A stretch of DNA of 25,983 bases from an uncultured Actinomycetes bacterium (GCA_937927625.1 CALBSD010000032.1:1-25983); one strand, 5' to 3'. Positions 1-8,321 are shown, counted from the first letter of the stretch. Translations and numbers: made by a program. The notes: generated by a model from the letters alone, not told the origin.

Positions 1-830
1 GCTTCTTTCTCGAAGCCATAGTCGCGACACACGTCGTTGTAGAAGTTCTTGCCACGTGCACCCATGCCACCGACATACAACGCCATGTGTGGTCGAGCCG
101 AATCAAGAACCTTTGCCTGAGCTTCACCCGTGAGTGATTCATCAATGGCCAACATGCCACCAGCAGAAATGTCGAGTCGAGGACGACTTGGGTCACGCTT
201 TGCAAGACCTGCCTTCAACTGATCGCCCCACACGTTGTGATAACGCTCTGGGTAGAACATGATGGGCAACCAACCATCTGCAAGTTCTGCAGTTGCTTCG
301 ACGCTCTTGTCCTTCAAGGACGCCCACCAGATAGGGATGTCCTTACGCACTGGATGGTTAATGAGCTTCAATGCTTTTCCAAGACCCGTTCCCTGACCTT
401 CTGGCAATGGAATCTGCACGGTCTTGCCGTCGTAACGAAGCGGCTCTTCGCGTGCCCACACTTTGCGACACACTTCGATGTATTCCTTGATGCGCTGCAT
501 TGGCTTCTCATAAGGAACGCCATGGAAACCTTCGATGACCTGTGCACCGGATGCACCAAGGCCGAGAATGAAACGGCCATCGCTGACATAGTCACAACCA
601 GCAGCAGTCATTGCCATCAGTGCAGCAGTACGTGAATACACGTTGACAATGCCAGTTCCGATTTCAACACGGCTTGTCTTCGCAGCGAGGTAGCCCACCT
701 GGGAGATGGCGTCGAAGCTGTATGCCTCTGCGATCCACACCTGATCAAGACCAGCTTTTTCCAGTTCAACAACACGGTCGACTGCTTCTTTAAAACCACC
801 GGAGTAGTTAATTCCCATTGACAGCTTCAT
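1..830 (-). CDS. LLM-class F420-dependent oxidoreductase, 3' end outside window
   Basis: Translating back from the ATG at 830 gives 276 uninterrupted residues that run off the left edge, so the C-terminus is missing. The N-terminus starts MKLSMGINYSGG and continues with a TIM-barrel pattern typical of the luciferase-like monooxygenase family (VWIAEAYSFDAIS, then TSRVEIGTGIVNVYSRT, then GRFILGLGASG). Members closest in pattern to the actinobacterial TIGR03559-like group use deazaflavin F420 as hydride carrier; the substrate cannot be told from sequence. The start is supported by a strong Shine-Dalgarno (AAGGGGG) seven bases upstream, and a TAGGGT -10 box lies further upstream, giving a short leader. 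It is divergent from the hydrolase at 927. Assignment to the family is firm, F420 use is inferred from family and phylum. Confidence 0.88.
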   Translation of the reverse strand, partial: MKLSMGINYSGGFKEAVDRVVELEKAGLDQVWIAEAYSFDAISQVGYLAAKTSRVEIGTGIVNVYSRTAALMAMTAAGCDYVSDGRFILGLGASGAQVIEGFHGVPYEKPMQRIKEYIEVCRKVWAREEPLRYDGKTVQIPLPEGQGTGLGKALKLINHPVRKDIPIWWASLKDKSVEATAELADGWLPIMFYPERYHNVWGDQLKAGLAKRDPSRPRLDISAGGMLAIDESLTGEAQAKVLDSARPHMALYVGGMGARGKNFYNDVCRDYGFEKE

Positions 831-856
831 GGATTCCCCCTTGAATCGTTTCCCGA

Positions 857-862
857 ACCCTA
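857..862 (-). promoter_or_regulatory. Putative -10 box of the F420 oxidoreductase
   Basis: On the minus strand this reads TAGGGT, matching TANNNT. Transcription starting about 7 nt downstream would leave a leader of roughly 20 nt containing the AAGGGGG ribosome site, so this gene would be leadered, unlike many neighbours. Confidence 0.4.
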
Positions 863-926
863 CGACTCTCGAGGCAGGCCATGCGATTCGAGTGCCAAAG
901 TCTGTTTCTGGTGCGACACTAACCCC

Positions 927-1814
927 ATGGAATTGACCCCGACTTCGCGCTTCATCTCCCTGCGCGACGGCGTGCAGGTCCGCATTTTGGAATGGTCCCG
1001 ACCAGAGGACTCCCCTGGAGTTCCCATCCTTCTTGTCCATGGCCTTGCGTCCAATGCCCGCCTATGGGATGGCCCCGCTCGCAGACTTGCCGAACTCGGG
1101 CATGCCGTTGTGGCGGTTGATCTTCGTGGGCACGGCCTCAGCGAAAAGCCCGACGACGGATATGAATTGTCTCTTGTTGCTGACGACATCGCCGACGTCA
1201 TCAAAGCACTGCATCCGCATCAATCTCCGGCACAAATGCCTCTTGTTATCGGTCAGTCATGGGGAGGCAACCTTGTCGTTGAACTTGCCCATCGCCACCC
1301 CGAACTCATTCGAGGCATCGTCGCTGTCGATGGCGGCACCATCGAGTTGTCGAAGGCATTCCCGAATTGGGATGAGTGTGAACGCACGCTTCGTCCACCA
1401 GCAATTGCTGGCATGCAATACGACAGGCTGCGTTCCTATATTCGCGCAGCACATGCTGATTGGTCAGAAGAAGCCATCGACGGCCAGATGTACAACATGG
1501 AAAAACTTGACGATGGAACTATTCGTCCTCACCTCACCATGGAACGCCACATCAAGGTGTTGCACGGTTTATGGCAGCACATGCCGTCCACTTTGTGGGA
1601 GAACATTTCGGTTCCTGTTCTCTTCACTCCTGCCGCAAAACAAGAGGACGATCACACTCGCGCAAAGCGTGCGCAGATTGCCCATGCCTTGCGTGTACTT
1701 CCCCGCGCCAAAGTTGAATGGTTTGAACCGGCCGACCACGATCTTCACGCGCAGTTCCCCCATCGTTTTGCAGCCGTTGTCGACGATGCACTCACCACAG
1801 GATTCTTTTCATGA
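927..1814 (+). CDS. Alpha/beta-hydrolase fold protein
   Basis: A 295-residue single-domain alpha/beta hydrolase. The oxyanion-hole motif LVHGLASNARLW lies at about residues 37-47, VDLRGHGLS at 64-72, and the nucleophile elbow GQSWGG places the catalytic Ser at 111. The C-terminal PADHDLHAQFP segment carries the likely catalytic His at 271 or 274. No signal peptide is seen, so it should be cytoplasmic. The substrate is unknown: esters, epoxides or C-C bonds are all possible in this superfamily. There is no clear Shine-Dalgarno; a weak -10-like GACACT ends 6 nt before the ATG. Its stop overlaps the next start by four bases (ATGA), so it is translationally coupled to the S51/CysS fusion gene, which suggests a shared process. 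An overlapping 316-codon ORF in another frame is a shadow. Confidence 0.9.
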   Translation: MELTPTSRFISLRDGVQVRILEWSRPEDSPGVPILLVHGLASNARLWDGPARRLAELGHAVVAVDLRGHGLSEKPDDGYELSLVADDIADVIKALHPHQSPAQMPLVIGQSWGGNLVVELAHRHPELIRGIVAVDGGTIELSKAFPNWDECERTLRPPAIAGMQYDRLRSYIRAAHADWSEEAIDGQMYNMEKLDDGTIRPHLTMERHIKVLHGLWQHMPSTLWENISVPVLFTPAAKQEDDHTRAKRAQIAHALRVLPRAKVEWFEPADHDLHAQFPHRFAAVVDDALTTGFFS

Positions 1815-3133
1815 GCCTTCCACGCATTCTGACCATCATGGGTTCCGGCGAGACCGCACCCACCATGGTGTCGACTCACCGCAAATTGACAGCGCTGTTA
1901 CCAAAGCCTGTCAAAGCTGTTCTTCTGGATACGCCATATGGATTCCAGGAGAACGCTCCCGAGCTCGCCGTTCGTGCCGTTGAGTACTTCCAAAACTCCG
2001 TCAACATCGATATCACTGTTGCCGGTCTTGTTCGTTTGCATGACACTCACATTGCAGCCGACCCCGTACAAGTAGAACGCGGGCTTCGTGCACTGACAGA
2101 TGCTGATTACATTTTCGCTGGCCCAGGATCACCGACATACGCATTGCGTCAATGGAGCGGATCCACTGTTGCAAACAGCATCGTCAACAAACTGATGAAT
2201 GGCGGAATCGTCACGTTCGCATCAGCAGCAGCACTCACACTGGGCAAGATCACGGTGCCTGTTTATGAGGTGTACAAAGTTGGTCAAGACGTGCAGCGAC
2301 TTGATGGTCTCGACATCCTGTCCGCCATCGGAATCAACGCTGCAGTGATTCCTCATTACGACAACGCAGAAGGCGCCAATCACGACACGCGATTCTGTTA
2401 TCTCGGCGAGACGCGTCTTCGCATGTTTGAGAACATGCTTGATGAAGACACATACGTTCTCGGCGTCGATGAGCACACGGGGCTCATCGTTGATCTCGAT
2501 GCCGAGACTGGCACCGTTGTTGGCAATGGCACCGTGACGCTTCGCCTCCGCGAAACATCCTTCACCTACGAATCCAGCACCACCATCCCCCTTTCGACTC
2601 TGCAAAACCCCTGGCAGTTATTGAATTCCGCATCGCAATCGGATTCGCTTGGCAATACATCGACGAATCTTGCGGGCATCTCAAAGGCGCAGGATGTCGC
2701 TACGAGCGATGTTCGCTCGCAGAGCGCATCGCGAAGTGGCGAGCATCCTGGAAGCCTGGGAGATGCCCTGGAGATTCATCAACAGGAATTTGATGAAGCG
2801 ATTGCGAATCGCGATGCGGATGGCGCTGTGCGTGCGTGTTTGGCGCTGGAGCAAGCCATTCATGACTGGTCCTCCGACACTCTCACGAGCGATGTCACCG
2901 ACCGCGCGCGTGCCGCTGTTCGCGGAATGATCAGCAGTCTTGGCGACGCGGCGGTTAGTGGTGTTCGTAACCCACGCGATGTTGTGTCTCCATACGTCGA
3001 AGCAATGCTGGCCATCCGTGCAACTGTGCGCGCAGAAAAGCGTTACGACCTCTCCGACGTCATTCGTGATGCATTCGTGAACATCGGCATCGAGGTTCGC
3101 GATACTGCCGACGGCGTGGAGTGGAACCTCTAA
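1811..3133 (+). CDS. S51 peptidase/cyanophycinase-like domain fused to a CysS C-terminal-like domain
   Basis: A 440-residue two-part protein. Residues 1-250 look like a class I glutamine-amidotransferase-fold S51/PepE/cyanophycinase relative: MGSGETAPTM at the N-terminus, FAGPGSPTYALRQW at 102-115 (the family's glycine-rich substrate loop) and GGIVTFASAAALTLG at 131-145, where Ser138 sits at the expected nucleophile position although the usual G-x-S-A-G has become A-S-A-A. A low-complexity Ser/Asn linker spans about 272-315. Residues 316-440 resemble the helical DALR/C-terminal end of cysteinyl-tRNA synthetase, ending with AEKRYDLSDVIRDAFVNIGI and DTADGVEW, the CysS anticodon-side signature. 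The HIGH and KMSKS catalytic parts of CysS are absent, so it is not a synthetase, though automated annotation may call it one. It overlaps the upstream hydrolase by 4 bp. Function unknown; a peptidase or amidase acting on a tRNA-linked or amino-acyl substrate is only a guess. Confidence 0.85.
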   Translation: MSLPRILTIMGSGETAPTMVSTHRKLTALLPKPVKAVLLDTPYGFQENAPELAVRAVEYFQNSVNIDITVAGLVRLHDTHIAADPVQVERGLRALTDADYIFAGPGSPTYALRQWSGSTVANSIVNKLMNGGIVTFASAAALTLGKITVPVYEVYKVGQDVQRLDGLDILSAIGINAAVIPHYDNAEGANHDTRFCYLGETRLRMFENMLDEDTYVLGVDEHTGLIVDLDAETGTVVGNGTVTLRLRETSFTYESSTTIPLSTLQNPWQLLNSASQSDSLGNTSTNLAGISKAQDVATSDVRSQSASRSGEHPGSLGDALEIHQQEFDEAIANRDADGAVRACLALEQAIHDWSSDTLTSDVTDRARAAVRGMISSLGDAAVSGVRNPRDVVSPYVEAMLAIRATVRAEKRYDLSDVIRDAFVNIGIEVRDTADGVEWNL

Positions 3134-3138
3134 AGGTT

Positions 3139-3984
3139 TTACACGTGATGGATGTGCGCAATGCGCGAACGTCCACGAAGTCCTGACACCGCATAGACAA
3201 CGATGAACTGCAACGTGCCGACCAAAATAATGGTTGCACTGGCCGACGTATCAAGGTGATACGCAAGGTTCATTCCAATGAACGCTGACGTTGCTCCAAC
3301 GACAGGCGAAATCCACAGCATTCGTGAGAACGAGTTCGTCAACATTCGGGCAACTGATGCCGGGATGACCAGCAGCGCAGAAATCAGAAGTGTTCCAATC
3401 ACGCGCATGGTGACGAGAATCGTGAGCGACAACATGCCCATTAAAAGTCCCTCTACCCATGCAACGCTGACACCAGACACCTGCGCCACTTCAGGATCAA
3501 ATGTTGCGAACAACAAATGGCGATACAGACCGAAAACAATGAGTGCCGTCGCGATTGCAACCAACAAAACCGCAATAATGTCTGCCGTCTGCACACCCAG
3601 AACGCTTCCGAAGAGCACCGCTTCGATGCTCTTCTTTGCTTGGCCATAACGATTCAGCAATGCGAGACCCATTGCAAACGATGCAGTGGTGACGACACCA
3701 ATCGCCGCGTCCGCACCGATGAGACGACGACGCGCGATACGACCGATGATGACACCAGAAGTGACACCCCAAATGCCGGCACCGACGAAATAGTTCAGGC
3801 CCATCACTGCTGACGCTGCTGCACCGCCAAAGACTGCATGGGACAGTCCATGTCCGATGTAGCTCATTCCACGAAGCACGACGAATACGCCAAGCAGGCC
3901 GCACAATCCGCCCGCAATAGTTGCGACAAGGAGACCATTCGTAAAGAAGTCGTAGTGATACGGATCAAGAATTCCAGCAAGCAT
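3139..3984 (-). CDS. Metal ABC transporter permease (ZnuB/MntB family)
   Basis: A roughly 281-residue polytopic membrane protein with about eight hydrophobic segments. It has the ABC-3 family pattern, including VVLRGMSYIGHGLSHAVFGG near residues 36-55 and RVIGTLLISALLVIPASVARML in the C-terminal half. It would form the homodimeric channel of a Zn2+/Mn2+ importer. I choose the ATG at 3984, whose A is also the last base of the ATPase stop (TGATG), over a GTG one codon upstream. It is last in a three-gene operon. The convergent fusion gene ends only 5 bp away, leaving no room for a terminator, so the two transcripts probably overlap at their ends. Confidence 0.93.
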   Translation of the reverse strand: MLAGILDPYHYDFFTNGLLVATIAGGLCGLLGVFVVLRGMSYIGHGLSHAVFGGAAASAVMGLNYFVGAGIWGVTSGVIIGRIARRRLIGADAAIGVVTTASFAMGLALLNRYGQAKKSIEAVLFGSVLGVQTADIIAVLLVAIATALIVFGLYRHLLFATFDPEVAQVSGVSVAWVEGLLMGMLSLTILVTMRVIGTLLISALLVIPASVARMLTNSFSRMLWISPVVGATSAFIGMNLAYHLDTSASATIILVGTLQFIVVYAVSGLRGRSRIAHIHHV

Positions 3985-4775
3985 CACTTCTCTACCTCGC
4001 TGAGTTCGCCTAAACGACGTGCCAAGTTGTCCCCGCCGTGGTCCAGAACAATCGGCATTCCTTCATGAATCAGCACCTCCATTGGTGCGCCGTACGTTCT
4101 TTCAAGAACTTCAGAATTCAACACATCAATCGGTGCACCATCAGCAACGACCGACTTATTCATGCAGACCATTCGCGGAAGATGGGACGCAAGACCATTC
4201 AAGTCATGCGTTGTGAGAACAATGGAGACGCCGTCATCATGAAGGTCTGCCAAGAGGTGCAGCACTTCGTGACGAGTGCGCACATCCACACCGGACGTTG
4301 GCTCATCAAGAACCAATAGTTCTGGCTTATGGAACAAAGCGCGCGCAACAAACACGCGTTGCTGCTGACCGCCCGAGAGTTCGCGGATGTGGCGATTCTC
4401 TAAGCCACCTAATCCAAGACGATCAAGAACGACCAATGCTTCATCCCGCTCGTGTGTAGTAATCCGAGGAAAGAATCGCCCCGATGTGCGAGTCATCGCC
4501 ATTACTTCAAGAACCGTTACGGGGAAGTTCCAATCAACTGATTCCACTTGGGGCACATAGCCCATGCGCAAGCCTGGCTTTTTCGTGACATGGCCTTCAA
4601 TCGGCTTCACTGCTCCAAGAATTGCTTTCAGCAACGTTGTCTTGCCAGAGCCAGATGGGCCCACAATGCCGACGAAGTCACCACGATGAATCGTGACATG
4701 CGCATCGTGCACTGCCACGGTGGAATCGTATGCGCACGTGATGTGTGCGCATTCCACCAGAATTTCTGCGGTCAC
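3984..4775 (-). CDS. Metal ABC transporter ATP-binding protein (ZnuC/MntA family)
   Basis: A 263-residue ATPase with all ABC motifs in order: Walker A GPSGSGKTT at 39-47, a Q-loop region VPQVESVDWNFP at 74-85, signature LSGGQQQRV at 133-141, Walker B LLVLDEP at 153-159 and the switch histidine in TTHD at 188-191. The VDWNFP segment after the Q-loop is typical of the Zn/Mn branch. It would energise import by the permease encoded downstream. The start codon is GTG, overlapping the stop of the upstream binding-protein gene as GTGA, so it is translationally coupled. Length is normal for the family. Confidence 0.95.
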   Translation of the reverse strand: MTAEILVECAHITCAYDSTVAVHDAHVTIHRGDFVGIVGPSGSGKTTLLKAILGAVKPIEGHVTKKPGLRMGYVPQVESVDWNFPVTVLEVMAMTRTSGRFFPRITTHERDEALVVLDRLGLGGLENRHIRELSGGQQQRVFVARALFHKPELLVLDEPTSGVDVRTRHEVLHLLADLHDDGVSIVLTTHDLNGLASHLPRMVCMNKSVVADGAPIDVLNSEVLERTYGAPMEVLIHEGMPIVLDHGGDNLARRLGELSEVEK

Positions 4776-5881
4776 TGCGGGTAATACGCCTTGTCAGTCA
4801 ATCCGATGTCGGCCTTCACAGCCTTCAACGCTGCTGCATCTCCGCCCAAAGCGGTGACCATCGTGATGTAGTTCGAACGCATCAGCGCAGCCCATGAATG
4901 GTCGATATCTCCCGGCTTACCCAGGAGGTCATCGTCACGCAAGGTATCGACATAACGCGCTCCAGTCTCTTTGCCAATCTGCTCAAGAACCGGTGACGGG
5001 AACACTTCGCTACCGAAGATGGCAATGACGTGTTCTTTCTTGACCTGGTCAATGATCTTGGCAATGTCCTTTGGCGAAGGCTCTTCAAATGACTGAGGCT
5101 GAATTGCCCCAACAATTGTGTATCCGTAGCGCTCAGCAAAATAAGCGTACGCATCGTGGTACGTCAGCAATTTACGATCCGAAGGTGGAACTGTTTCTGT
5201 GGCGCTCTTAATCGCATTGTCAAGTTGCATTGCAACGCCAGAAATCTTGACGTAATTGTCGTCGAACTTGGACATATCTGCGGGATCTGCAACAACGAGC
5301 GCATCGCGAATCACATTGAGATAATTCAATACCTGAAATGGGCTGGTCCACAGATGAGGGTTGGGCTTTCCTGCCGCAATCGGGAATGAATCGTCAAACA
5401 ACCAACCACCCTTGGGCAAAACAGCTGTTCCAATTTCACAGATCACTGCTTTCTTCGCGTTGGCCTTAGCAAGTTCGAGCGTGGGGTCCTCAAGTCCGAG
5501 CCCATTAACAAAAACGATGTCAGCTTTTTCCACCACTGAAGCTGCACTTGGAGGTGGTTCAAAGGTGTGTGAATTTGTTCCTTCTGGAACGATGCCGGTG
5601 ACTTGGATATTGGTTCCTGCCACCATCAGACCAATGATGTTTGTCAACGGTGCCACTGTGGTCACGATTTGAACAGGACGGCCAGAAACCTTCTTGCCCG
5701 ACTTACATGCATCGGCGGCCTTCAGCTGACCCGCATCTGTGTCAGCTGGGTTATTCAGATTGTCAGTGCTCAAATCATCCTTGGGCTGTTCAACCTTGTC
5801 AGATGCTTGTTGCGTTTTGCTGCAACCCACAAGGGAAACAGCAAGAAGAAGAACGACAGGGGCAATAAGACGTCGGCGCAT
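4772..5881 (-). CDS. Zinc/manganese ABC transporter substrate-binding lipoprotein
   Basis: A 369-residue cluster A-I solute-binding protein. The signal peptide ends in the lipobox LVGC with lipidated Cys20. An acidic, Asn-rich tether covers about residues 21-60. Candidate metal ligands are His105 (in GTNSHTFEPPPS), His176 (NPHLWTSP), His242 (TYHDAYAYFAERYG) and Asp312 (YVDTL). A third-ligand His instead of Glu is the ZnuA-like arrangement, so Zn is favoured over Mn, but this is not decisive. The long His-rich loop of many ZnuA proteins is absent. The gene heads the operon binding protein-ATPase-permease. No Shine-Dalgarno is seen, but a TAGCAT -10 box lies six bases before the ATG, implying a leaderless message, and a palindrome covers the start. 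Confidence 0.93.
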   Translation of the reverse strand: MRRRLIAPVVLLLAVSLVGCSKTQQASDKVEQPKDDLSTDNLNNPADTDAGQLKAADACKSGKKVSGRPVQIVTTVAPLTNIIGLMVAGTNIQVTGIVPEGTNSHTFEPPPSAASVVEKADIVFVNGLGLEDPTLELAKANAKKAVICEIGTAVLPKGGWLFDDSFPIAAGKPNPHLWTSPFQVLNYLNVIRDALVVADPADMSKFDDNYVKISGVAMQLDNAIKSATETVPPSDRKLLTYHDAYAYFAERYGYTIVGAIQPQSFEEPSPKDIAKIIDQVKKEHVIAIFGSEVFPSPVLEQIGKETGARYVDTLRDDDLLGKPGDIDHSWAALMRSNYITMVTALGGDAAALKAVKADIGLTDKAYYPQ

Positions 5882-5891
5882 GAAATCATGC
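5878..5891. promoter_or_regulatory. Palindrome over the start of the metal-import operon; candidate operator
   Basis: The arms GCATGA and TCATGC are exact inverted copies separated by AA. The element covers part of the -10 box, the presumed transcription start and the ATG of the binding-protein gene, a natural place for a repressor of a leaderless operon. A metal-responsive repressor (Zur, MntR or DtxR type) is a reasonable guess. I could not match it to a known box and no regulator gene is in the window. Confidence 0.4.
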
Positions 5892-5893
5892 TA
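5888..5893 (-). promoter_or_regulatory. Leaderless -10 box of the metal-import operon
   Basis: Reads TAGCAT on the minus strand, followed by six bases and then the ATG at 5881. This spacing places the transcription start on or next to the start codon, and gives the operon its own promoter in the 42-bp gap after the P450 gene. Confidence 0.6.
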
Positions 5894-5923
5894 ACGGGGC
5901 TTCACCGACTCAGTCAGTCACGC

Positions 5924-7111
5924 CTATCGAGGAGTGACCTTCAATGTGAACGACTTGACGGCCCGAGCGAAGATATTCGCCTCAACATCAGGTGCGGCTA
6001 CTACTTCTAGGTTTGTCGCCCGCTGTGAAAGCTCGCGGAACACAGTCGTCAGAACAAGACGAGCCAGATTTGCCCCAACGCATAAGTGCGTTCCGAATCC
6101 AAATGACAAGTGAGGATTCGGATTGCGACGAATATCGAAAGTGAATGGGTCAGCAAAGACAGCCTCATCGCGATTTGCTGATGGGTACAGCATCACAAAC
6201 CGATCCCCTGCTTTCACAGGGTGCCCACCAACTGAATCATCGACGAGGGCCATGCGGAACATATTGTTCAACGGCGAAACCCAACGCAGCACTTCTTCAA
6301 CTGCAGAGTCCAATAAAGAGGGATCAGAGGCAAGAAGTTCCCATTGCTCAGGCTGACGACAGAACTCATGGAGTCCGTGCGAAATAGCGGTGCGAGTTGT
6401 CTCTGCGCCTCCCGCAATAAACAATCCCACTTCGTGAACGATGGACTCCGGCGGCATGCGTTCGCCATCGATTTCACTATTTACCCAAATCGACATGAAG
6501 TCGTCTCTTGGACACGCGGCGACTTCGCCCATAATTGGAACCATCGCACCGATGAACTCACGATTTGCATCGATGAATTCACACATCACTGCTTCGTCAC
6601 GTTCACGCATGTCAGTGCGCATCAAACGCTCACTCCATGACTTCAGTTGCGGCCACATTTCCTCGGGGAAACCGAGAAGTCGAGATGTCAATCGCGCTGG
6701 CAGCTGTCCCGCGAGCATTTCGACGACTTCGAACTCACCCTTCTCAATTGCCTCGGTCACAAGTTCAGCAACAAGAGTTTCAATTTCATGCGTTCGTTCT
6801 GCAACAGCCGAGCGCGTGAGATGAGGCTGCACCAACATGCGTTGCTGGCGATGTCGTGGATCATCCTGCGCAATCATGTTGCTCTCATCAACAGAAATGT
6901 TCGCGCGATACACGCCTTTTGAAGAGAAGACCGATGATCGACGTTCAACATCCATGATGTCGGCATGACGGGTGATACCCCATAGGCCGTTTCTTTCATC
7001 GCGATAGAGAGGCTCATTCGCACGCATCCATGTCCACACATCATGCGGATTTGATTGGTACAGATATGGATTCAAAAGATCAACATCAAGACGTTCTGAC
7101 GCAATGCTCAT
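5924..7111 (-). CDS. Cytochrome P450
   Basis: A 395-residue soluble bacterial P450, full length. The I-helix motif AGGAETT is at 233-239, ExxR at 273-276 (EVLR) and the haem loop FGFGTHLCVG gives the axial thiolate Cys344. The stretch SANRDEAVFADPFTFDIRR before the haem loop resembles actinobacterial CYP142/CYP125/CYP124-type enzymes that oxidise terminal methyl groups of sterols or branched lipids; that substrate class is inference. It needs separate ferredoxin and reductase, neither of which is in the window. A good ribosome site (GGAGG, 7-nt spacer) precedes the ATG, and only three bases separate it from the stop of the upstream acyl-CoA dehydrogenase, so the two are co-transcribed. Oxidation by P450 followed by beta-oxidation is a coherent scheme. 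Confidence 0.95.
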   Translation of the reverse strand: MSIASERLDVDLLNPYLYQSNPHDVWTWMRANEPLYRDERNGLWGITRHADIMDVERRSSVFSSKGVYRANISVDESNMIAQDDPRHRQQRMLVQPHLTRSAVAERTHEIETLVAELVTEAIEKGEFEVVEMLAGQLPARLTSRLLGFPEEMWPQLKSWSERLMRTDMRERDEAVMCEFIDANREFIGAMVPIMGEVAACPRDDFMSIWVNSEIDGERMPPESIVHEVGLFIAGGAETTRTAISHGLHEFCRQPEQWELLASDPSLLDSAVEEVLRWVSPLNNMFRMALVDDSVGGHPVKAGDRFVMLYPSANRDEAVFADPFTFDIRRNPNPHLSFGFGTHLCVGANLARLVLTTVFRELSQRATNLEVVAAPDVEANIFARAVKSFTLKVTPR

Positions 7112-7114
7112 GGC

Positions 7115-8284
7115 TCACCCTCCCCTTCGAGTGTTCGCCCACGATAAACCCTTTTCGGGGTCAGGTTCTGCAGGCAATCCAAGGACTCGTTCGCCCAAAA
7201 TGTTCCGTTGCACCTCACCGGTTCCACCACCAATAGTCAGTGCCTTAGAAAACATGTAACCGCTGTACCAACTCTTTGAGCGAATGTTCTTCCCCGTCTT
7301 TGCGTCGGGCTCGCCGATAATCATCGCGTCAGCTCCTGTGATGTCTCGCGCCACTTCCATCGCACGCTGACCGTGTTCATCCGCCATGATTTTTCGGATA
7401 CTCGCCTCAGGACCAGGTTGTTCACCACGAAGTCGCGCCGTGAGAGTTCGCATGCGAATGATTTCGATCACGGTGTGCTCTATATAGAGGTGTGCGAGAC
7501 GTTGTCGCATCGACGCACTGTGTGGCCCCAACTTCGTCGCTTCTTCAATGATGTCGAGCGCCGTCGAGCCAGCGCCCCAGAGAACGCCACCCGTTGACAA
7601 CGAGACACGTTCGTTCCCTAACGTCACCTTCGCAAGTCGCCATCCATCATTCACATCACCAACGACATTTGCATGCGGAATACGAACATCCGTGAAGAAC
7701 ACTTCATTGAAACTCTCGGCACCTGCAATGTTCTTAATGGTGCGGATTTCGATACCCGGCAAATCCATCGGGCAAATGAAATACGTGATGCCTTTGTGTT
7801 TTGGTGCATCAGGGTCCGTACGAGCAATCAAAATTCCGAACTTTGAATAGTGCGCACCAGTGGTCCATACCTTTTGACCATTCACGACCCACTCATCGCC
7901 ATCGCGCACTGCACGAGTCGACAGACCAGCAAGATCACTTCCCGCACCAGGCTCTGAGAACAACTGACACCAGATTTCTTCTGCTGCTAGTGCAGGCAAT
8001 ACGTAGCGATCCTTTTGCTCTTGTGTGCCAGCAAAGATGATGGTCGGTGCGGCCCATCCAATTCCGATCTGATTCGATGGTCGCTTCAACCCTGCACGCG
8101 CGAATTCATCATCGATGATGATTTGCTGCACGGGGTCCGCGCCCAATCCGTATGGCTCTGGCCAATGCGGAGCCACATAACCCGATTCTGCGAATTCACG
8201 TGGCGTGGGATTTGGATGGCTGGCAATCCACTCCCTCACCGGCAAACGACGCGGGTCGTCTTCGGCAGGGAGAAGTTCGTCCAT
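7115..8284 (-). CDS. Acyl-CoA dehydrogenase (FadE type), first of a pair
   Basis: A 389-residue flavoprotein of the acyl-CoA dehydrogenase family, catalysing alpha,beta-desaturation of an acyl-CoA. The FAD/substrate region reads WCQLFSEPGAGSDLAGLSTR and NGQKVWTTGAHYSKFGILIAR, and the C-terminal FAD-adenine loop reads GGGTGEVQRNILGERVLGLP. I start it at 8284 (MDELLPAEDD) because a TACTCT -10 box lies exactly six bases upstream. A longer start at 8323 would overlap the divergent SDR start, and the still longer open frame to 8575 is only the antisense of that SDR. It is co-transcribed with the P450. Actinobacterial FadE enzymes often work as heterotetramers of two different subunits, and a second gene (9218-10330) lies on the other side of the SDR. 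Confidence 0.93.
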   Translation of the reverse strand: MDELLPAEDDPRRLPVREWIASHPNPTPREFAESGYVAPHWPEPYGLGADPVQQIIIDDEFARAGLKRPSNQIGIGWAAPTIIFAGTQEQKDRYVLPALAAEEIWCQLFSEPGAGSDLAGLSTRAVRDGDEWVVNGQKVWTTGAHYSKFGILIARTDPDAPKHKGITYFICPMDLPGIEIRTIKNIAGAESFNEVFFTDVRIPHANVVGDVNDGWRLAKVTLGNERVSLSTGGVLWGAGSTALDIIEEATKLGPHSASMRQRLAHLYIEHTVIEIIRMRTLTARLRGEQPGPEASIRKIMADEHGQRAMEVARDITGADAMIIGEPDAKTGKNIRSKSWYSGYMFSKALTIGGGTGEVQRNILGERVLGLPAEPDPEKGLSWANTRRGG

Positions 8285-8290
8285 GTGGTC

Positions 8291-8296
8291 AGAGTA
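8291..8296 (-). promoter_or_regulatory. Leaderless -10 box of the acyl-CoA dehydrogenase/P450 operon
   Basis: TACTCT on the minus strand, six bases before the ATG at 8284. It decides the start of the dehydrogenase and, with the box at 8309, forms a very tight divergent promoter pair. Confidence 0.6.
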
Positions 8297-8308
8297 GGCG
8301 GTCGGGGC

Positions 8309-8314
8309 TACGGT
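8309..8314 (+). promoter_or_regulatory. Leaderless -10 box of the SDR operon
   Basis: TACGGT followed by AAAAGCC and the ATG at 8322. Only 12 bases separate it from the opposing -10 box at 8291-8296. Confidence 0.6.
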
Positions 8315-8321
8315 AAAAGCC

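Noticed and set aside
1033..1983. 316-codon plus-strand ORF overlapping the first hydrolase
   Set aside because: Out-of-frame shadow of the hydrolase and of the start of the fusion gene; no domain pattern.
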